Positions 16,547 to 24,612 of a stretch of 44,913 nucleotides of DNA are shown piece by piece. The position numbers and the translations under genes are program-made. Origin of the DNA: Kiritimatiellales bacterium (GTDB lineage Bacteria; Verrucomicrobiota; Kiritimatiellia; Kiritimatiellales; Pontiellaceae); the NCBI GenBank assembly GCA_021734345.1, contig JAIPJC010000011.1, positions 1 through 44,913 on the forward strand, read 5' to 3'. Below the pieces are notes generated by a model that was given only the letters and a program-made list of their open reading frames with translations, had not been told where the DNA came from and did not search any database. Position 1 is the first letter of the stretch; every line of letters starts with the position of its first letter.

Positions 16547-17734
16547 ATGAAACTGTTGCACACAAAACGGTTGATCGCCACGATGGTGTTTGGATTCGGA
16601 TCCATTTCCGGCGCGACGGATTCCAGCTGGAAAACCATCGCCACCAACACCACCATTTACGGCAAGACCGGCGTAGCCTTTAACAGCATCGCGTTTCACC
16701 GCGGCGACACAGCGAATCGAAGCCTTGCATGGGGTTTTGGAGAGCTGGGCGCCACATCGGGAAAGCACCTTGGGCTTCAAGGCGGCATCTACACCCTCGT
16801 CCCGGTTGAGCTATGGGAAAGCCAACCCGGCAACTATGAAACTGTTTTTCGCGACGACTACGCCCTGCGGGATCTCTATCTCGACTTCACTATCCCCGGC
16901 ACCAAAACCACGCTGAGCACGGGCCGGAAAAAATTCGTTAAAACTCCCGCTGTCGACGGCGATTCCCATCAAGGATTCCAGATTCAAATCAAGGATATCA
17001 AACAGGTCGGAATCACCGCCAGCATCGTCGACCGCTGGATTAACAACTCCGTTACCTTCCTTGATGCCGACGGAATCGACGGATGGAAAGATGTAGGGGA
17101 AACCACGACCTATGCCGATGACTATTTTTATTCCGCGCAGGCTGAGTTGTATCTGGTTCCGGGACGACTGAGCGTCACTCCATTTTTCAATTGGCTCGAC
17201 AATGTTATGGGCGCAGCAGGTTCCAGATGGGACTTCACCCAACCGATCAACGAGGAATGGGCCTTCGGCTTCGACGGCTACTACAATGTGTTCATCAACG
17301 ACCACCCCAAATCGATACATCCCGAATACAGCAACGTCGACATGACGCGCATCCACATGGCCTTGAAACATCAACGTGGTTTCGTTGGATTGGGCTACTA
17401 TGCCTACGGTAAAGGGACACTGCCTACCAAACTCGGGATCTTTGATCGCGACGATCCGCTAGACCAAGACGACCTGATCGGAACCCCGCAAAACGACACC
17501 GATATGTATTACGCCGATTGCGTCTACGACACTGATCGGTTGCGCATCAAAACAAAATATGGAATCGGCGAGAATCGACCGCTTGCAATCCACTTCCAAG
17601 AGTTCAATTTCTGGGTCTTCTACGACATCACGGAACACATTGAAGCAGGCCTCTACTTTATCTATACCGACTATTCCACCCGTGCCGAATACGACTACCA
17701 CCGGACTGGCACCTCCCTGCTTTACAAGTTTTAG
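16547..17734 (+). CDS. Outer-membrane porin-like beta-barrel protein
   Basis: I start this gene at the ATG at 16547, giving 395 residues, because the N-terminus then reads as a signal peptide ('RLIATMVFGFGSISGATDS'); the track start at 16469 overlaps the kinase gene. The mature part is a run of short amphipathic strands rich in Tyr, Trp and Phe and ends 'TSLLYKF', a typical barrel terminus. It resembles OprD-like or general porins, but I cannot name a substrate. Placement after the two-component pair, with the shared operator in front, suggests it supplies the substrate or acceptor of the cytochrome module. No clear ribosome binding site is visible. Confidence 0.7.
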   Translation: MKLLHTKRLIATMVFGFGSISGATDSSWKTIATNTTIYGKTGVAFNSIAFHRGDTANRSLAWGFGELGATSGKHLGLQGGIYTLVPVELWESQPGNYETVFRDDYALRDLYLDFTIPGTKTTLSTGRKKFVKTPAVDGDSHQGFQIQIKDIKQVGITASIVDRWINNSVTFLDADGIDGWKDVGETTTYADDYFYSAQAELYLVPGRLSVTPFFNWLDNVMGAAGSRWDFTQPINEEWAFGFDGYYNVFINDHPKSIHPEYSNVDMTRIHMALKHQRGFVGLGYYAYGKGTLPTKLGIFDRDDPLDQDDLIGTPQNDTDMYYADCVYDTDRLRIKTKYGIGENRPLAIHFQEFNFWVFYDITEHIEAGLYFIYTDYSTRAEYDYHRTGTSLLYKF

Positions 17735-17770
17735 GGAAAGAAGCTTTTGTGACGAAAAATTCACCGTCCC

Positions 17771-17798
17771 CTAATACACTCCTCATCTACCGCTAACA
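17771..17798 (+). promoter_or_regulatory. Candidate PHO box before pstS
   Basis: CTAATA (17771), CTCATC (17782) and CTAACA (17793) start exactly 11 bp apart. They mirror the order CTAACA-CTCACA-CTAACA before the phosphate porin. The last unit lies about 60 bp upstream of the pstS start. Confidence 0.6.
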
Positions 17799-17860
17799 CA
17801 ACGCATTCATCCTGTGCCCGTCGTTAATCAAGAACCGATTAAACCAAAGGAGAATGCGAT

Positions 17861-18679
17861 ATGAACAAAATGCTAATGAATGCCCTCGGGGCTGCCGCTG
17901 TTGCCATCACCGTACAAGCACAAGACAAGATCACCATCGACGGGTCCACCACGGTCGGACCGATCGCCAAGGCGTTTGCCGAATATTTCATGGCGGCCAA
18001 CCCCAACGTAAACATTACCGTATCGGAATCCGGTAGCGGCAACGGTGCCAAGAGCCTCGTCAACAACACCTGCGATGTTGCCGACATGTCGCGTCCGATG
18101 AAGGAAAGCGAATTCAAGGCTGCCGCCGACAAGGGCATCCAACCCGTGGCGCACGTTGTAGCGCTCGACGGCCTAGCCGTGGTTGTCCACCCCTCCAACC
18201 CCGTCCAGGACTTGACTGTCGAACAGGTCCGCAAGATCTACCTCGGCGAAATCTCCAACTGGAAAGACATCGGCGGACCGGACAAGGCAATCGTGGTTAT
18301 CTCGCGCGACACCAACAGCGGAACCTACGAAACCTTTGAGGACCGGGTACTGGAAAAGAAGAAGATCCGCGAAGATTGCGAATATGTCGGATCCAATGGT
18401 GCGATGCGCCAGCGCGTACAGAGCACACCGGCAGCTATCGGCTACGCCGGACTCGGCTTTGTCGACAAGACCGTCAAGGCGCTCAAGGTAAACGGCATCT
18501 ATCCGTCGCCCGAAACCGTGCAGACCGGCGAATACCCGATTGCCCGCCCGCTGTTCATGTACACCAACGGCTACCCGCAACTGGGTTCCCCGCTCTACCG
18601 CTTCGTCACCATCCACTTGACCAAGGACGGTCAGGAAATGGTTGAGGAAATAGGCTTTGTTCCAGTTACCGCCTACTAG
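17861..18679 (+). CDS. pstS: Phosphate ABC transporter substrate-binding protein PstS
   Basis: A 272-residue periplasmic phosphate-binding protein. A short signal peptide ends near 'AVAITVQAQ'. The phosphate-binding regions are clear: 'TIDGSTTVGPIAKAFAEYF', 'SESGSGNGAKSLVNNTCDVA', and 'VISRDTNSGTYETFEDRVL'. AAAGGAG lies about 12 bases before the ATG. The usual partners pstC, pstA, pstB and phoU are absent: a terminator and cysK follow. The permease must be elsewhere, or this PstS acts as a separate scavenging or sensing protein. The PHO-box candidate upstream agrees with starvation control. Confidence 0.92.
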   Translation: MNKMLMNALGAAAVAITVQAQDKITIDGSTTVGPIAKAFAEYFMAANPNVNITVSESGSGNGAKSLVNNTCDVADMSRPMKESEFKAAADKGIQPVAHVVALDGLAVVVHPSNPVQDLTVEQVRKIYLGEISNWKDIGGPDKAIVVISRDTNSGTYETFEDRVLEKKKIREDCEYVGSNGAMRQRVQSTPAAIGYAGLGFVDKTVKALKVNGIYPSPETVQTGEYPIARPLFMYTNGYPQLGSPLYRFVTIHLTKDGQEMVEEIGFVPVTAY

Positions 18680-18695
18680 GCAAACGTCCATCAAA

Positions 18696-18748
18696 ACACA
18701 AGCAAAACGCCGTTTTCAAAGATTTGGAAAACGGCGTTTTTCTTGTGT
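18696..18748. terminator. Large bidirectional terminator between pstS and cysK
   Basis: AAAACGCCGTTTTC and GAAAACGGCGTTTT form a perfect 14-bp stem. The complementarity continues outward through ACACAAG/CTTGTGT after one mismatch, giving about 22 bp. T-runs border both sides, so it suits both converging genes. Confidence 0.92.
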
Positions 18749-18758
18749 GTGGTTTGGC

Positions 18759-19685
18759 TTAGTTTTCTTCGAAGAGCCATGTGGATAGGTAGCGTTCTCC
18801 GGTATCGCAAATGACCGTAACGATCAGCTTGCCGGCATTTTCCGGACGCTTCGCCAACTCAACCGCGGCATGGACGTTGCCTCCTGCGGAAATGCCGCAC
18901 AAGATACCTTCTTCCTTGGCCAGTCGCCGCGCCATCGCACCCGCTTCCTCGTCATTGATCAACACGATTTCGTCGACCAGTCCGACGTTCAGATTGTTCG
19001 GAATAAAGCCGGCCCCGATGCCTTGGATCTTGTGCGGACCAGGTTTTCCACCGGAAATGACCGGCGATTTTGCAGGCTCGACCGCGACAGCCAATACACC
19101 AGGCTTCTTTTCCTTCAGCCCGGCAGCAACCCCGGTCAGGGTTCCACCTGTTCCAACACCGGCAACAAAGATATCGACCGTGCCATCCGTATCCGCCCAG
19201 ATTTCCTCGGCAGTGGTGGTGCGATGGATTCCGGGGTTGGATGGATTATCAAATTGCTGGAGCATGATGGCATCGGGATTTTGCTCGACCAGCTTTTCGG
19301 CGGCGCGGATGGCTCCCGGCATGCCTTCTTCAGCAGGAGTCAACACCAGCTGGGCTCCCAGTACTTGAAGCAGGCGGCGGCGTTCTATACTCATGCTTTC
19401 GGGCATGGTGAGAATAAGTTTGTAGCCTTTGGCCGCAGCGGTGAATGCCAGCGCGATACCCGTGTTGCCGCTGGTCGGTTCAATCAGCGTGGAGCCGGGC
19501 TTGATCAGCCCCTTTGCTTCGGCATCGGCAATCATGGCGACACCGATGCGGTCCTTTACACTGCCCAGTGGATTGCGCGATTCAAGCTTCACGGCCACGG
19601 TGGCCTTCAAGCCTGCAGTAACGCGGTTGAGTTTCACGAGGGGGGTATGTCCCACGGTTTGGGTAATGTTGTCATAGATGTTCAT
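18759..19685 (-). CDS. cysK: Cysteine synthase A (O-acetylserine sulfhydrylase)
   Basis: A 308-residue PLP enzyme making L-cysteine from O-acetylserine and sulfide. The catalytic lysine sits in '[11 protein letters not shown]', the substrate loop is '[10 protein letters not shown]', and the PLP phosphate loop is '[10 protein letters not shown]'. Length and motifs match CysK throughout. TTGGAGA lies about 8 bases before the ATG. It follows an Rrf2 regulator gene by 15 bp on the same strand, so the two form an operon from the promoter near 20200, and the regulator probably controls cysteine synthesis. Confidence 0.95.
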   Translation of the reverse strand: MNIYDNITQTVGHTPLVKLNRVTAGLKATVAVKLESRNPLGSVKDRIGVAMIADAEAKGLIKPGSTLIEPTSGNTGIALAFTAAAKGYKLILTMPESMSIERRRLLQVLGAQLVLTPAEEGMPGAIRAAEKLVEQNPDAIMLQQFDNPSNPGIHRTTTAEEIWADTDGTVDIFVAGVGTGGTLTGVAAGLKEKKPGVLAVAVEPAKSPVISGGKPGPHKIQGIGAGFIPNNLNVGLVDEIVLINDEEAGAMARRLAKEEGILCGISAGGNVHAAVELAKRPENAGKLIVTVICDTGERYLSTWLFEEN

Positions 19686-19700
19686 ATCTCAATCTCCAAA

Positions 19701-20138
19701 TTAAATGTTGAACATGATCGGCTGGTCGGATGCGCGCTTGTTGTAGTCGTCGTGCAGTTCTTTCAGCGTGATCTTTGAAAAATATTCCCGCAGTTCATTG
19801 CTGGCACCCTGCCAGACGCGCTGGACTACGCAGGTATCCGAACGGCTACAACCTTCGGCCAGGCAGCCGACGAGGTTGATGTCGCCTTCCGATGCCGAAA
19901 GAATGTCGTAGACCGATATTTTCGACGGGTCTCGCGCAAGCCGGAAGCCGCCGCGCAAGCCGCGGACGCTGTTGACCAGTCCGGCATTCTTCAGCGGCAC
20001 GATGATTTGCTCGATATAGTCGGTGGAAATTCCTTCTTGCTCGGCAATTTTCTTTTTGGGCACAGGTTGATCGCCCTGTAACCGGGAAATGCACAGCAAA
20101 ATACGGGTTGCGTAACGCCCTTTGGTTGATAACTTCAT
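19701..20138 (-). CDS. Rrf2-family regulator, probable Fe-S or cysteine-responsive repressor
   Basis: A 145-residue winged-helix regulator of the Rrf2 family (IscR, NsrR, CymR). The DNA-binding part is 'MKLSTKGRYATRILLCISRL' to 'LRGGFRLARDPSKI'. After it come three cysteines, Cys92, Cys97 and Cys103, spaced CX4CX5C. That is the spacing of E. coli NsrR and close to that of IscR, whereas B. subtilis CymR lacks this cluster site. Fe-S binding is therefore likely, although cysK next door suggests sulfur control. AAGGAGATT precedes the ATG. A 7-bp direct repeat just after the -10 box may be its own operator. Confidence 0.85.
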   Translation of the reverse strand: MKLSTKGRYATRILLCISRLQGDQPVPKKKIAEQEGISTDYIEQIIVPLKNAGLVNSVRGLRGGFRLARDPSKISVYDILSASEGDINLVGCLAEGCSRSDTCVVQRVWQGASNELREYFSKITLKELHDDYNKRASDQPIMFNI

Positions 20139-20158
20139 AGGTCAATCTCCTTAAACTG

Positions 20159-20176
20159 TGGTTTTGTTATGGTTTT
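20159..20176 (-). promoter_or_regulatory. Direct repeat AAAACCA, possible Rrf2 operator
   Basis: On the minus strand AAAACCA occurs twice with an 11-bp start-to-start distance, between the -10 box and the Rrf2 ribosome binding site. A bound repressor there would block transcription. Assignment is by position only. Confidence 0.3.
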
Positions 20177-20181
20177 CATCA

Positions 20182-20210
20182 TATATAAATGTGAGACCTT
20201 TACCCGTCAA
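20182..20210 (-). promoter_or_regulatory. Sigma-70-type promoter of the Rrf2-cysK operon
   Basis: On the minus strand TTGACG and TATATA are separated by 17 bases. The element lies 44 bp before the Rrf2 gene start. Confidence 0.7.
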
Positions 20211-20377
20211 GAGTAGTTGGCTGAAAAAGTAGTACGGGTTTTGAGGTATTGCCTTTAGGCAGGCTTTTCCAAGGCAATTCGAGCTTGGGTACGCAAAAAA
20301 AACTCAGGTGCCTGAACAGAAAAGATCGGTCGTCCTAGAGTAATCCAGGAGCTGAAATATTTCGAAGCATCGCCGAA

Positions 20378-20719
20378 TCAAATGGCAAATCCACTCGCGA
20401 GAAGAACAAACAGGGTCAGGATGCATACACCGCACAAGCCGAGGGAAAACCAAGGCAAGGAACCGCCTTCGATTTTGCGCCTTCCCAGCTTGGAATATGA
20501 AGCCAAGGCCGCCAACAGGAATGTGACTAGCAGCACGCCGAGAAACGCCATTTCGTTATTTGCCGCATGGGCAACTTTGCTCCCGGCAGGCCCCACCAAC
20601 GGAAGGATCATGCACAGGAAGAAAAACGACAACCCCGATGCCACCGCTAAAATTGTTCCGGCCAGCGGAGTGAATAGTACTTTATCAGTCGTATCTTTTT
20701 GCAGCTTGCTCATGCTCAT
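20378..20719 (-). CDS. Small three-span membrane protein of unknown function
   Basis: A 113-residue protein (111 if the second ATG at 20713 is used). The longer track ORF to 21214 runs antisense through murC and is not credible. Three hydrophobic segments are visible: 'PLAGTILAVASGLSFFFLCM', 'MAFLGVLLVTFLLAALASYS' and 'FSLGLCGVCILTLFVLLAS'. A basic loop 'KLGRRKIEGG' lies between the second and third, so the N-terminus is probably outside or the C-terminus short. GGAAAAACC is a weak ribosome binding site. It lies about 85 bp downstream of murC on the same strand. I do not recognise the family. Confidence 0.6.
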   Translation of the reverse strand: MSMSKLQKDTTDKVLFTPLAGTILAVASGLSFFFLCMILPLVGPAGSKVAHAANNEMAFLGVLLVTFLLAALASYSKLGRRKIEGGSLPWFSLGLCGVCILTLFVLLASGFAI

Positions 20720-20804
20720 GGTTTTTCCAACGGTTGTAAAAGAGCGGACAATATATGCAGGTTCTCCAAGGGTTGGAAGAAAAAACAACCTCGTTCCAGC
20801 GGCA

Positions 20805-22085
20805 TCACGGTTTCGCCGCAGCCCAGGCAGCCATCTGTTCGATATCGCCGGCACCGATGATGAGCAGTAGATCACCGGCACGCAGCTCGGACTGGATATC
20901 CGCCCATGCGGCTTCCAAGGATGGGCAGTTGCGCAGACGGTTTTTCCAGTCGGCGGAAAAACGCGCCACCAGATCCTTCGTGGTTCCACCTGCGATAGGT
21001 TGCTCGGAGGCGGCATAGACGGGAACGAGCCAGAGCGATTCCAATCCTTGAAAACTCGGAGGGAAGTCCTTTCCGAGCGCAAGCGTACGGGTATAGCGGT
21101 GCGGCTGAAAAACGCCGAGCAGGCGCTTGGGTTTGAGTTCGAGCGCGGTTTGAATGAGCGCGGTGATCTCGGTCGGATGGTGCGCATAGTCGGAGACGAT
21201 CCGGACTCCCCCACCCTCGTACACGGATTCGAAGCGGCGACGAACCGGTCGGATGTTTTTTAATGCCTGGAAGATTTCATTATCCGACTTCCAATGTCTG
21301 GAAACGGACAGCGCCGCGGCGGCGTTCCATTGATTGTGGTTTCCGGGAAGGGGCAACGCGATGCGGGATACGGGATATCGGAAAGGTTCGCATTTCGGAT
21401 TGGTTGAACAAAGCCGGGTTGCGATGGGATCGGTGGCGCAGTAGTAGACCTTGTTTTTTGTGTTTTGGATGAGCCGCTCGAAGCAGCCGATGAAGGCGGC
21501 TTCGGAGGCGTGATGCTCCATGTGGTCGTATTCGATGTTGGTGATGACGGCGATGTCGGGCGTGTAGCCTGCAACGGTCCCATCTGACTCGTCGGCCTCG
21601 ACGACCATGGTTTCGCCGTCCTTGGCGACGCCCTCGATACCGGCCATTTCGCCACCGATGCAATAACCGCAGCCGAGCACTTGGGCGATCATGGCGGTGG
21701 TGGTGGTTTTGCCGTGCGTGCCGCTGACGGCGATGCAGGTGCGGGCGCGCATGAGCGCGGGCAGTACTTCGCCACGACGGGAAACCGGAATACCCAACGC
21801 CTTGGCACGCTGTACTTCGGAGTGCGTGTCTGGTACGGCGGTGGAACGGACCAGCCAATCGAGGGATTCCGTGATGTGCGATTCGTTGTGGCCGACAAAC
21901 ACATCGATGCCGCACTTGCGCAACCAGGTGATTTGCCGATTCTCCTGCAGGTCGCAACCGGAAACGACCAGTCCGCGTTCCTGAAGCAGATAGGCCACGC
22001 CGGCCATCCCGATTCCGCCTGCTCCGATCAAGTGGACGCGGCCGCCGCGACGGATCAGTTCCTCTGCGCGATCAACGGCATTCAC
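20805..22085 (-). CDS. murC: UDP-N-acetylmuramate--L-alanine ligase
   Basis: A 426-residue cytoplasmic ligase adding L-Ala to UDP-MurNAc in peptidoglycan synthesis. It shows the UDP-binding 'VHLIGAGGIGMAGVAYLL', the ATP loop 'VSGTHGKTTTTAMIAQVL', the central-domain 'VVEADESDGT', 'NIEYDHMEHH', the 'GNHNQWNAAAAL' helix and 'VSDYAHHPTEI' opening the C-terminal domain. It is about 60 residues shorter than E. coli MurC, with tightened loops rather than a missing domain. It starts two bases after the murG stop. MurB and Ddl, often next in this cluster, are absent. Confidence 0.93.
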   Translation of the reverse strand: MNAVDRAEELIRRGGRVHLIGAGGIGMAGVAYLLQERGLVVSGCDLQENRQITWLRKCGIDVFVGHNESHITESLDWLVRSTAVPDTHSEVQRAKALGIPVSRRGEVLPALMRARTCIAVSGTHGKTTTTAMIAQVLGCGYCIGGEMAGIEGVAKDGETMVVEADESDGTVAGYTPDIAVITNIEYDHMEHHASEAAFIGCFERLIQNTKNKVYYCATDPIATRLCSTNPKCEPFRYPVSRIALPLPGNHNQWNAAAALSVSRHWKSDNEIFQALKNIRPVRRRFESVYEGGGVRIVSDYAHHPTEITALIQTALELKPKRLLGVFQPHRYTRTLALGKDFPPSFQGLESLWLVPVYAASEQPIAGGTTKDLVARFSADWKNRLRNCPSLEAAWADIQSELRAGDLLLIIGAGDIEQMAAWAAAKP

Positions 22086-22087
22086 GG

Positions 22088-23185
22088 CTAGGCCTCCGCC
22101 ACCCTTTCGAGCAGATCGGCCAACCGTCCTGACGCGTTGATTTGCGCGCGCTTCTTCATGGCGATGACCATGCGCTCAAGTCGTTCAGGCTTTTCGGAAA
22201 CACTGATCAGATAGTCGCGCAGCCATGTGGCCGTTAGATCTTCCTGGGCAACGACATCGGCCGCACCGGAATCCTGCAGGGCGCGAGCGTTGCCCATCTG
22301 GTGGTTGCGCGAGGCGAAGGGGTATGGAATGAAGAGCGCCGGAACACCGAATACGGCCAGCTCCGCACAGGTGGCGGCGCCGGAACGGCAAAGGGCAAGA
22401 TCGACATTGAGATAGATGTTTTCCATGTCCTGGACAAAGTGGTGCACGTGGGCCTTGATCCCTGCGGCCTTGTAGATCGCCTCAACCTCGTCGAAGTTTT
22501 GCGCGCCGGCAATGTGCTCGACCTCGATGGCGATCGCTTTCTTTTCGGCTGCCGCTGCAATGGCTGAGGGCACCACTTCGTTGAGAACTTGCGCTCCACG
22601 GCTTCCGCCCATCACGAGGATCCGTAGCGGGTCGCCTGCGGCTCGTTCGCGGCGCGGAAGCAGACTGGCGCGCTGGAGTTCTTTGCGTAGCGGCATGCCG
22701 GTGGCTTCTATGTTGCCGTGCTTGAGGTAGAACCGCGATTTTTCAAAACTGACGGCCACCGTGTGCGCCTTGCGGGTTAGCAACGATACGGCGCGGCCGG
22801 GCAGCAAATTGGCTTCGTGCAGGACATAGGGGATGCCAAGCTTTCTCGCAGCGCGAACCGGCCCGAAGGACGCGTAGCTTCCCATCGCCAGCAGAACGTC
22901 CGGCCGGGTTTCGCGCATGGGCGCAAGGGCCAGACGGTAGGCCTTGTACAACCGGAAGATCGTCAGCACGCTGCGTACTGAAAACCCAAATTGAAAACCT
23001 TCGGAAGGAATCGTGATGATGCGGCCCGTCCAGCCCTTGACGGCGTCGCTCTCGATGTCTTTCCCGGCCATCCACAGCGTGACGTCGTGGCCGCGCTCCA
23101 AGAGTTCGTGCCCGGTCGCCAAGCCCGGAAATATATGCCCGCCGGTACCGCCGCAGGCGATGGCAATCTTCAGCTTTTTCCCCAT
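22088..23185 (-). CDS. murG: UDP-GlcNAc--lipid I GlcNAc transferase MurG
   Basis: A GT28 glycosyltransferase that converts lipid I to lipid II at the inner face of the membrane. I start it at 23185 (365 residues), where 'MGKKLKIAIACGGTGGHIFPG' matches the family N-terminus and GGGGGCG precedes the ATG; the track's 19 extra residues are not conserved. Further motifs are 'YVLHEANLLPGRAVSLL' and the donor-binding 'GGSRGAQVLNE', 'CRSGAATCAEL' and 'PYPFASRNHQMGNA'. The usual 'H/E-N-PG' acceptor loop is present as 'HEANLLPG'. It forms an operon with murC and is divergent from the small membrane protein gene at 23310. Confidence 0.92.
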   Translation of the reverse strand: MGKKLKIAIACGGTGGHIFPGLATGHELLERGHDVTLWMAGKDIESDAVKGWTGRIITIPSEGFQFGFSVRSVLTIFRLYKAYRLALAPMRETRPDVLLAMGSYASFGPVRAARKLGIPYVLHEANLLPGRAVSLLTRKAHTVAVSFEKSRFYLKHGNIEATGMPLRKELQRASLLPRRERAAGDPLRILVMGGSRGAQVLNEVVPSAIAAAAEKKAIAIEVEHIAGAQNFDEVEAIYKAAGIKAHVHHFVQDMENIYLNVDLALCRSGAATCAELAVFGVPALFIPYPFASRNHQMGNARALQDSGAADVVAQEDLTATWLRDYLISVSEKPERLERMVIAMKKRAQINASGRLADLLERVAEA

Positions 23186-23251
23186 CGATTCGCCCCCAAA
23201 AGAAAGTTGCAGGGTTGTATCATGCACCCTCTGGATTGACACGTTAATTTA

Positions 23252-23279
23252 TTGATGAAAGGCATCGCGCTTATATAAT
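23252..23279 (+). promoter_or_regulatory. Promoter of the small coiled-coil membrane protein gene
   Basis: TTGATG and a perfect TATAAT are 16 bases apart, with the ATG 31 bp after the -10 box. A TTGACA at 23236 is too far from the -10 to pair with it. Confidence 0.6.
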
Positions 23280-23309
23280 CACCCCATTAATGATCATGGA
23301 GCATTTATT

Positions 23310-23780
23310 ATGGAAGAACTCGACCCCATTAAACTGAAAGCGGAACTCGACCAGTTCAAAAAGGAAAAGGAAAAGATCAGGAAGCTGATGGGACAGATCG
23401 GCGGCAAGCAGCAGGAAAAGCGCGACAAATGGATGAATTGGATTTTTATCGCCGCCATCGTCCTCATTGCGATCAACGACGTGCTCCACCATGTAGGGAA
23501 TTTCCACGCACCGATTTCGACGGAGCTCTCGCTGGTGATTGCGGTGCTGCTCGTTTCGATCAAGATCATCTGGATGATGCACAAGGCGACCAAGGTGGAG
23601 CATTTCCAATTCTGGATCCTCAATTCGATCGAATTCCGCCTGAACGATGTGGCCAAACAGCTGCGCAATCTGGAAAAGACGGTCATCGACTACCATTCCG
23701 CCACCGATCTGGAGCAGCCGATTATTCCTGTCCTCAACGAAATGGAAGGACTTGATCTAACGAAACCGCCCCGGCCATAA
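23310..23780 (+). CDS. Two-span membrane protein with N-terminal coiled coil
   Basis: A 156-residue protein of unknown function. Residues 5-42 are highly charged and helical ('KLKAELDQFKKEKEKIRKLM'), likely a coiled coil. Two membrane segments follow ('WIFIAAIVLIAINDVLHHV' and 'LSLVIAVLLVSIKIIWMMH'), then an amphipathic helix ('FRLNDVAKQLRNLEKTV'). Both ends should be cytoplasmic. GGAG lies 8 bases before the ATG. Its last 47 bases overlap the 3' end of the converging epmA gene. I recognise no family; similar small scaffold-like proteins are common and usually uncharacterised. Confidence 0.75.
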   Translation: MEELDPIKLKAELDQFKKEKEKIRKLMGQIGGKQQEKRDKWMNWIFIAAIVLIAINDVLHHVGNFHAPISTELSLVIAVLLVSIKIIWMMHKATKVEHFQFWILNSIEFRLNDVAKQLRNLEKTVIDYHSATDLEQPIIPVLNEMEGLDLTKPPRP

Positions 23781-24606
23781 GCATCAGCAGGCGATCGACA
23801 CCAAGCGCCACCCCGCCGGACGGCGGCATCTTCTCCAAGGATTGGAGGAAGGTTTCGTCGACAGGATAGACCAGCTTTCCCAATGACTTGCGTTGCTCTG
23901 CGCATTGCTCGAACCGGTGGCGCTGCTCGGCGGGATCGGTGAGTTCGGAATAGGCGTTGGCCAGTTCGATGCCGTCGATGTAGAGTTCCCAGCGTTCGGC
24001 CACGCGCGGATCGCCCGGCTTGCGGCGCGAGAGCGCGGCGGCTTCTACGGGATAGTCGATCAATACGACCGGACCGCCCATCTTCTTCAGCGCAGGCTCG
24101 ACCTTTTCCACTAGATCGATATCGAACCGGTCTTCATCAAAACTTCCGACCGGATCCCATCCGGCATATTGATGGAACGCATCGGACACAGACACGGTTT
24201 TCCATTCCCTAGAATCCACCAATCCTTGGAACCCGGGGTCACCGACCCCGGCTACAGCAGAAACCAGCGCCTTGGTCTCTGCGAGCATGTCCATGTAGTC
24301 GGCGTTGGCGCGATACCATTCGAGCATGGTGTATTCGGGATGGTGCCGTGCGCCGTACTCTCCGCGACGGAAGCATTTGCCGATCTCGAAGATCCTTTCG
24401 TGCCCGGCGGCGAGCAGCCGCTTGTGGAATATTTCCGGCGAGGTGCGCAGGAAGTGGTCGCCACTAGGCTCGGCGTCGATGTGCAACTCCATGCAGGGGA
24501 TCTTCAGCCGGATCGGCGTCTCGACCTCGGTAAAACCTCGGTCATAAAAAAACGCCCTGACGCAGCGCATCAAGGCATCTCGCAGCAGTATGCTGTCGGA
24601 TGGCAT
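23734..24606 (-). CDS. epmA: Elongation factor P--beta-lysine ligase
   Basis: A 290-residue class II lysyl-tRNA synthetase-like enzyme (EpmA/PoxA/GenX) that attaches (R)-beta-lysine to EF-P. It lacks the anticodon domain of LysRS, as expected. Motif 2 is 'IFEIGKCFRRGEYGARHHPE', followed by 'YTMLEWYRANADYMDML', and motif 3 is 'GVALGVDRLLMLMAGA'. It lies six bases downstream of efp, its substrate. The aminomutase EpmB is not in the window. The 3' end overlaps the convergent small membrane protein gene by 47 bp. Confidence 0.93.
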   Translation of the reverse strand: MPSDSILLRDALMRCVRAFFYDRGFTEVETPIRLKIPCMELHIDAEPSGDHFLRTSPEIFHKRLLAAGHERIFEIGKCFRRGEYGARHHPEYTMLEWYRANADYMDMLAETKALVSAVAGVGDPGFQGLVDSREWKTVSVSDAFHQYAGWDPVGSFDEDRFDIDLVEKVEPALKKMGGPVVLIDYPVEAAALSRRKPGDPRVAERWELYIDGIELANAYSELTDPAEQRHRFEQCAEQRKSLGKLVYPVDETFLQSLEKMPPSGGVALGVDRLLMLMAGAVSLDQVLPFR

Positions 24607-24612
24607 CCCCCT

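Noticed and set aside
20378-21214. 278-residue extension of the small membrane protein
   Set aside because: The added N-terminal part is antisense-frame murC sequence. The internal ATG gives a clean three-span protein.
23236-23241. Perfect TTGACA as the -35 box for the gene at 23310
   Set aside because: It is 32 bases from the TATAAT. TTGATG at 23252 has the right distance.
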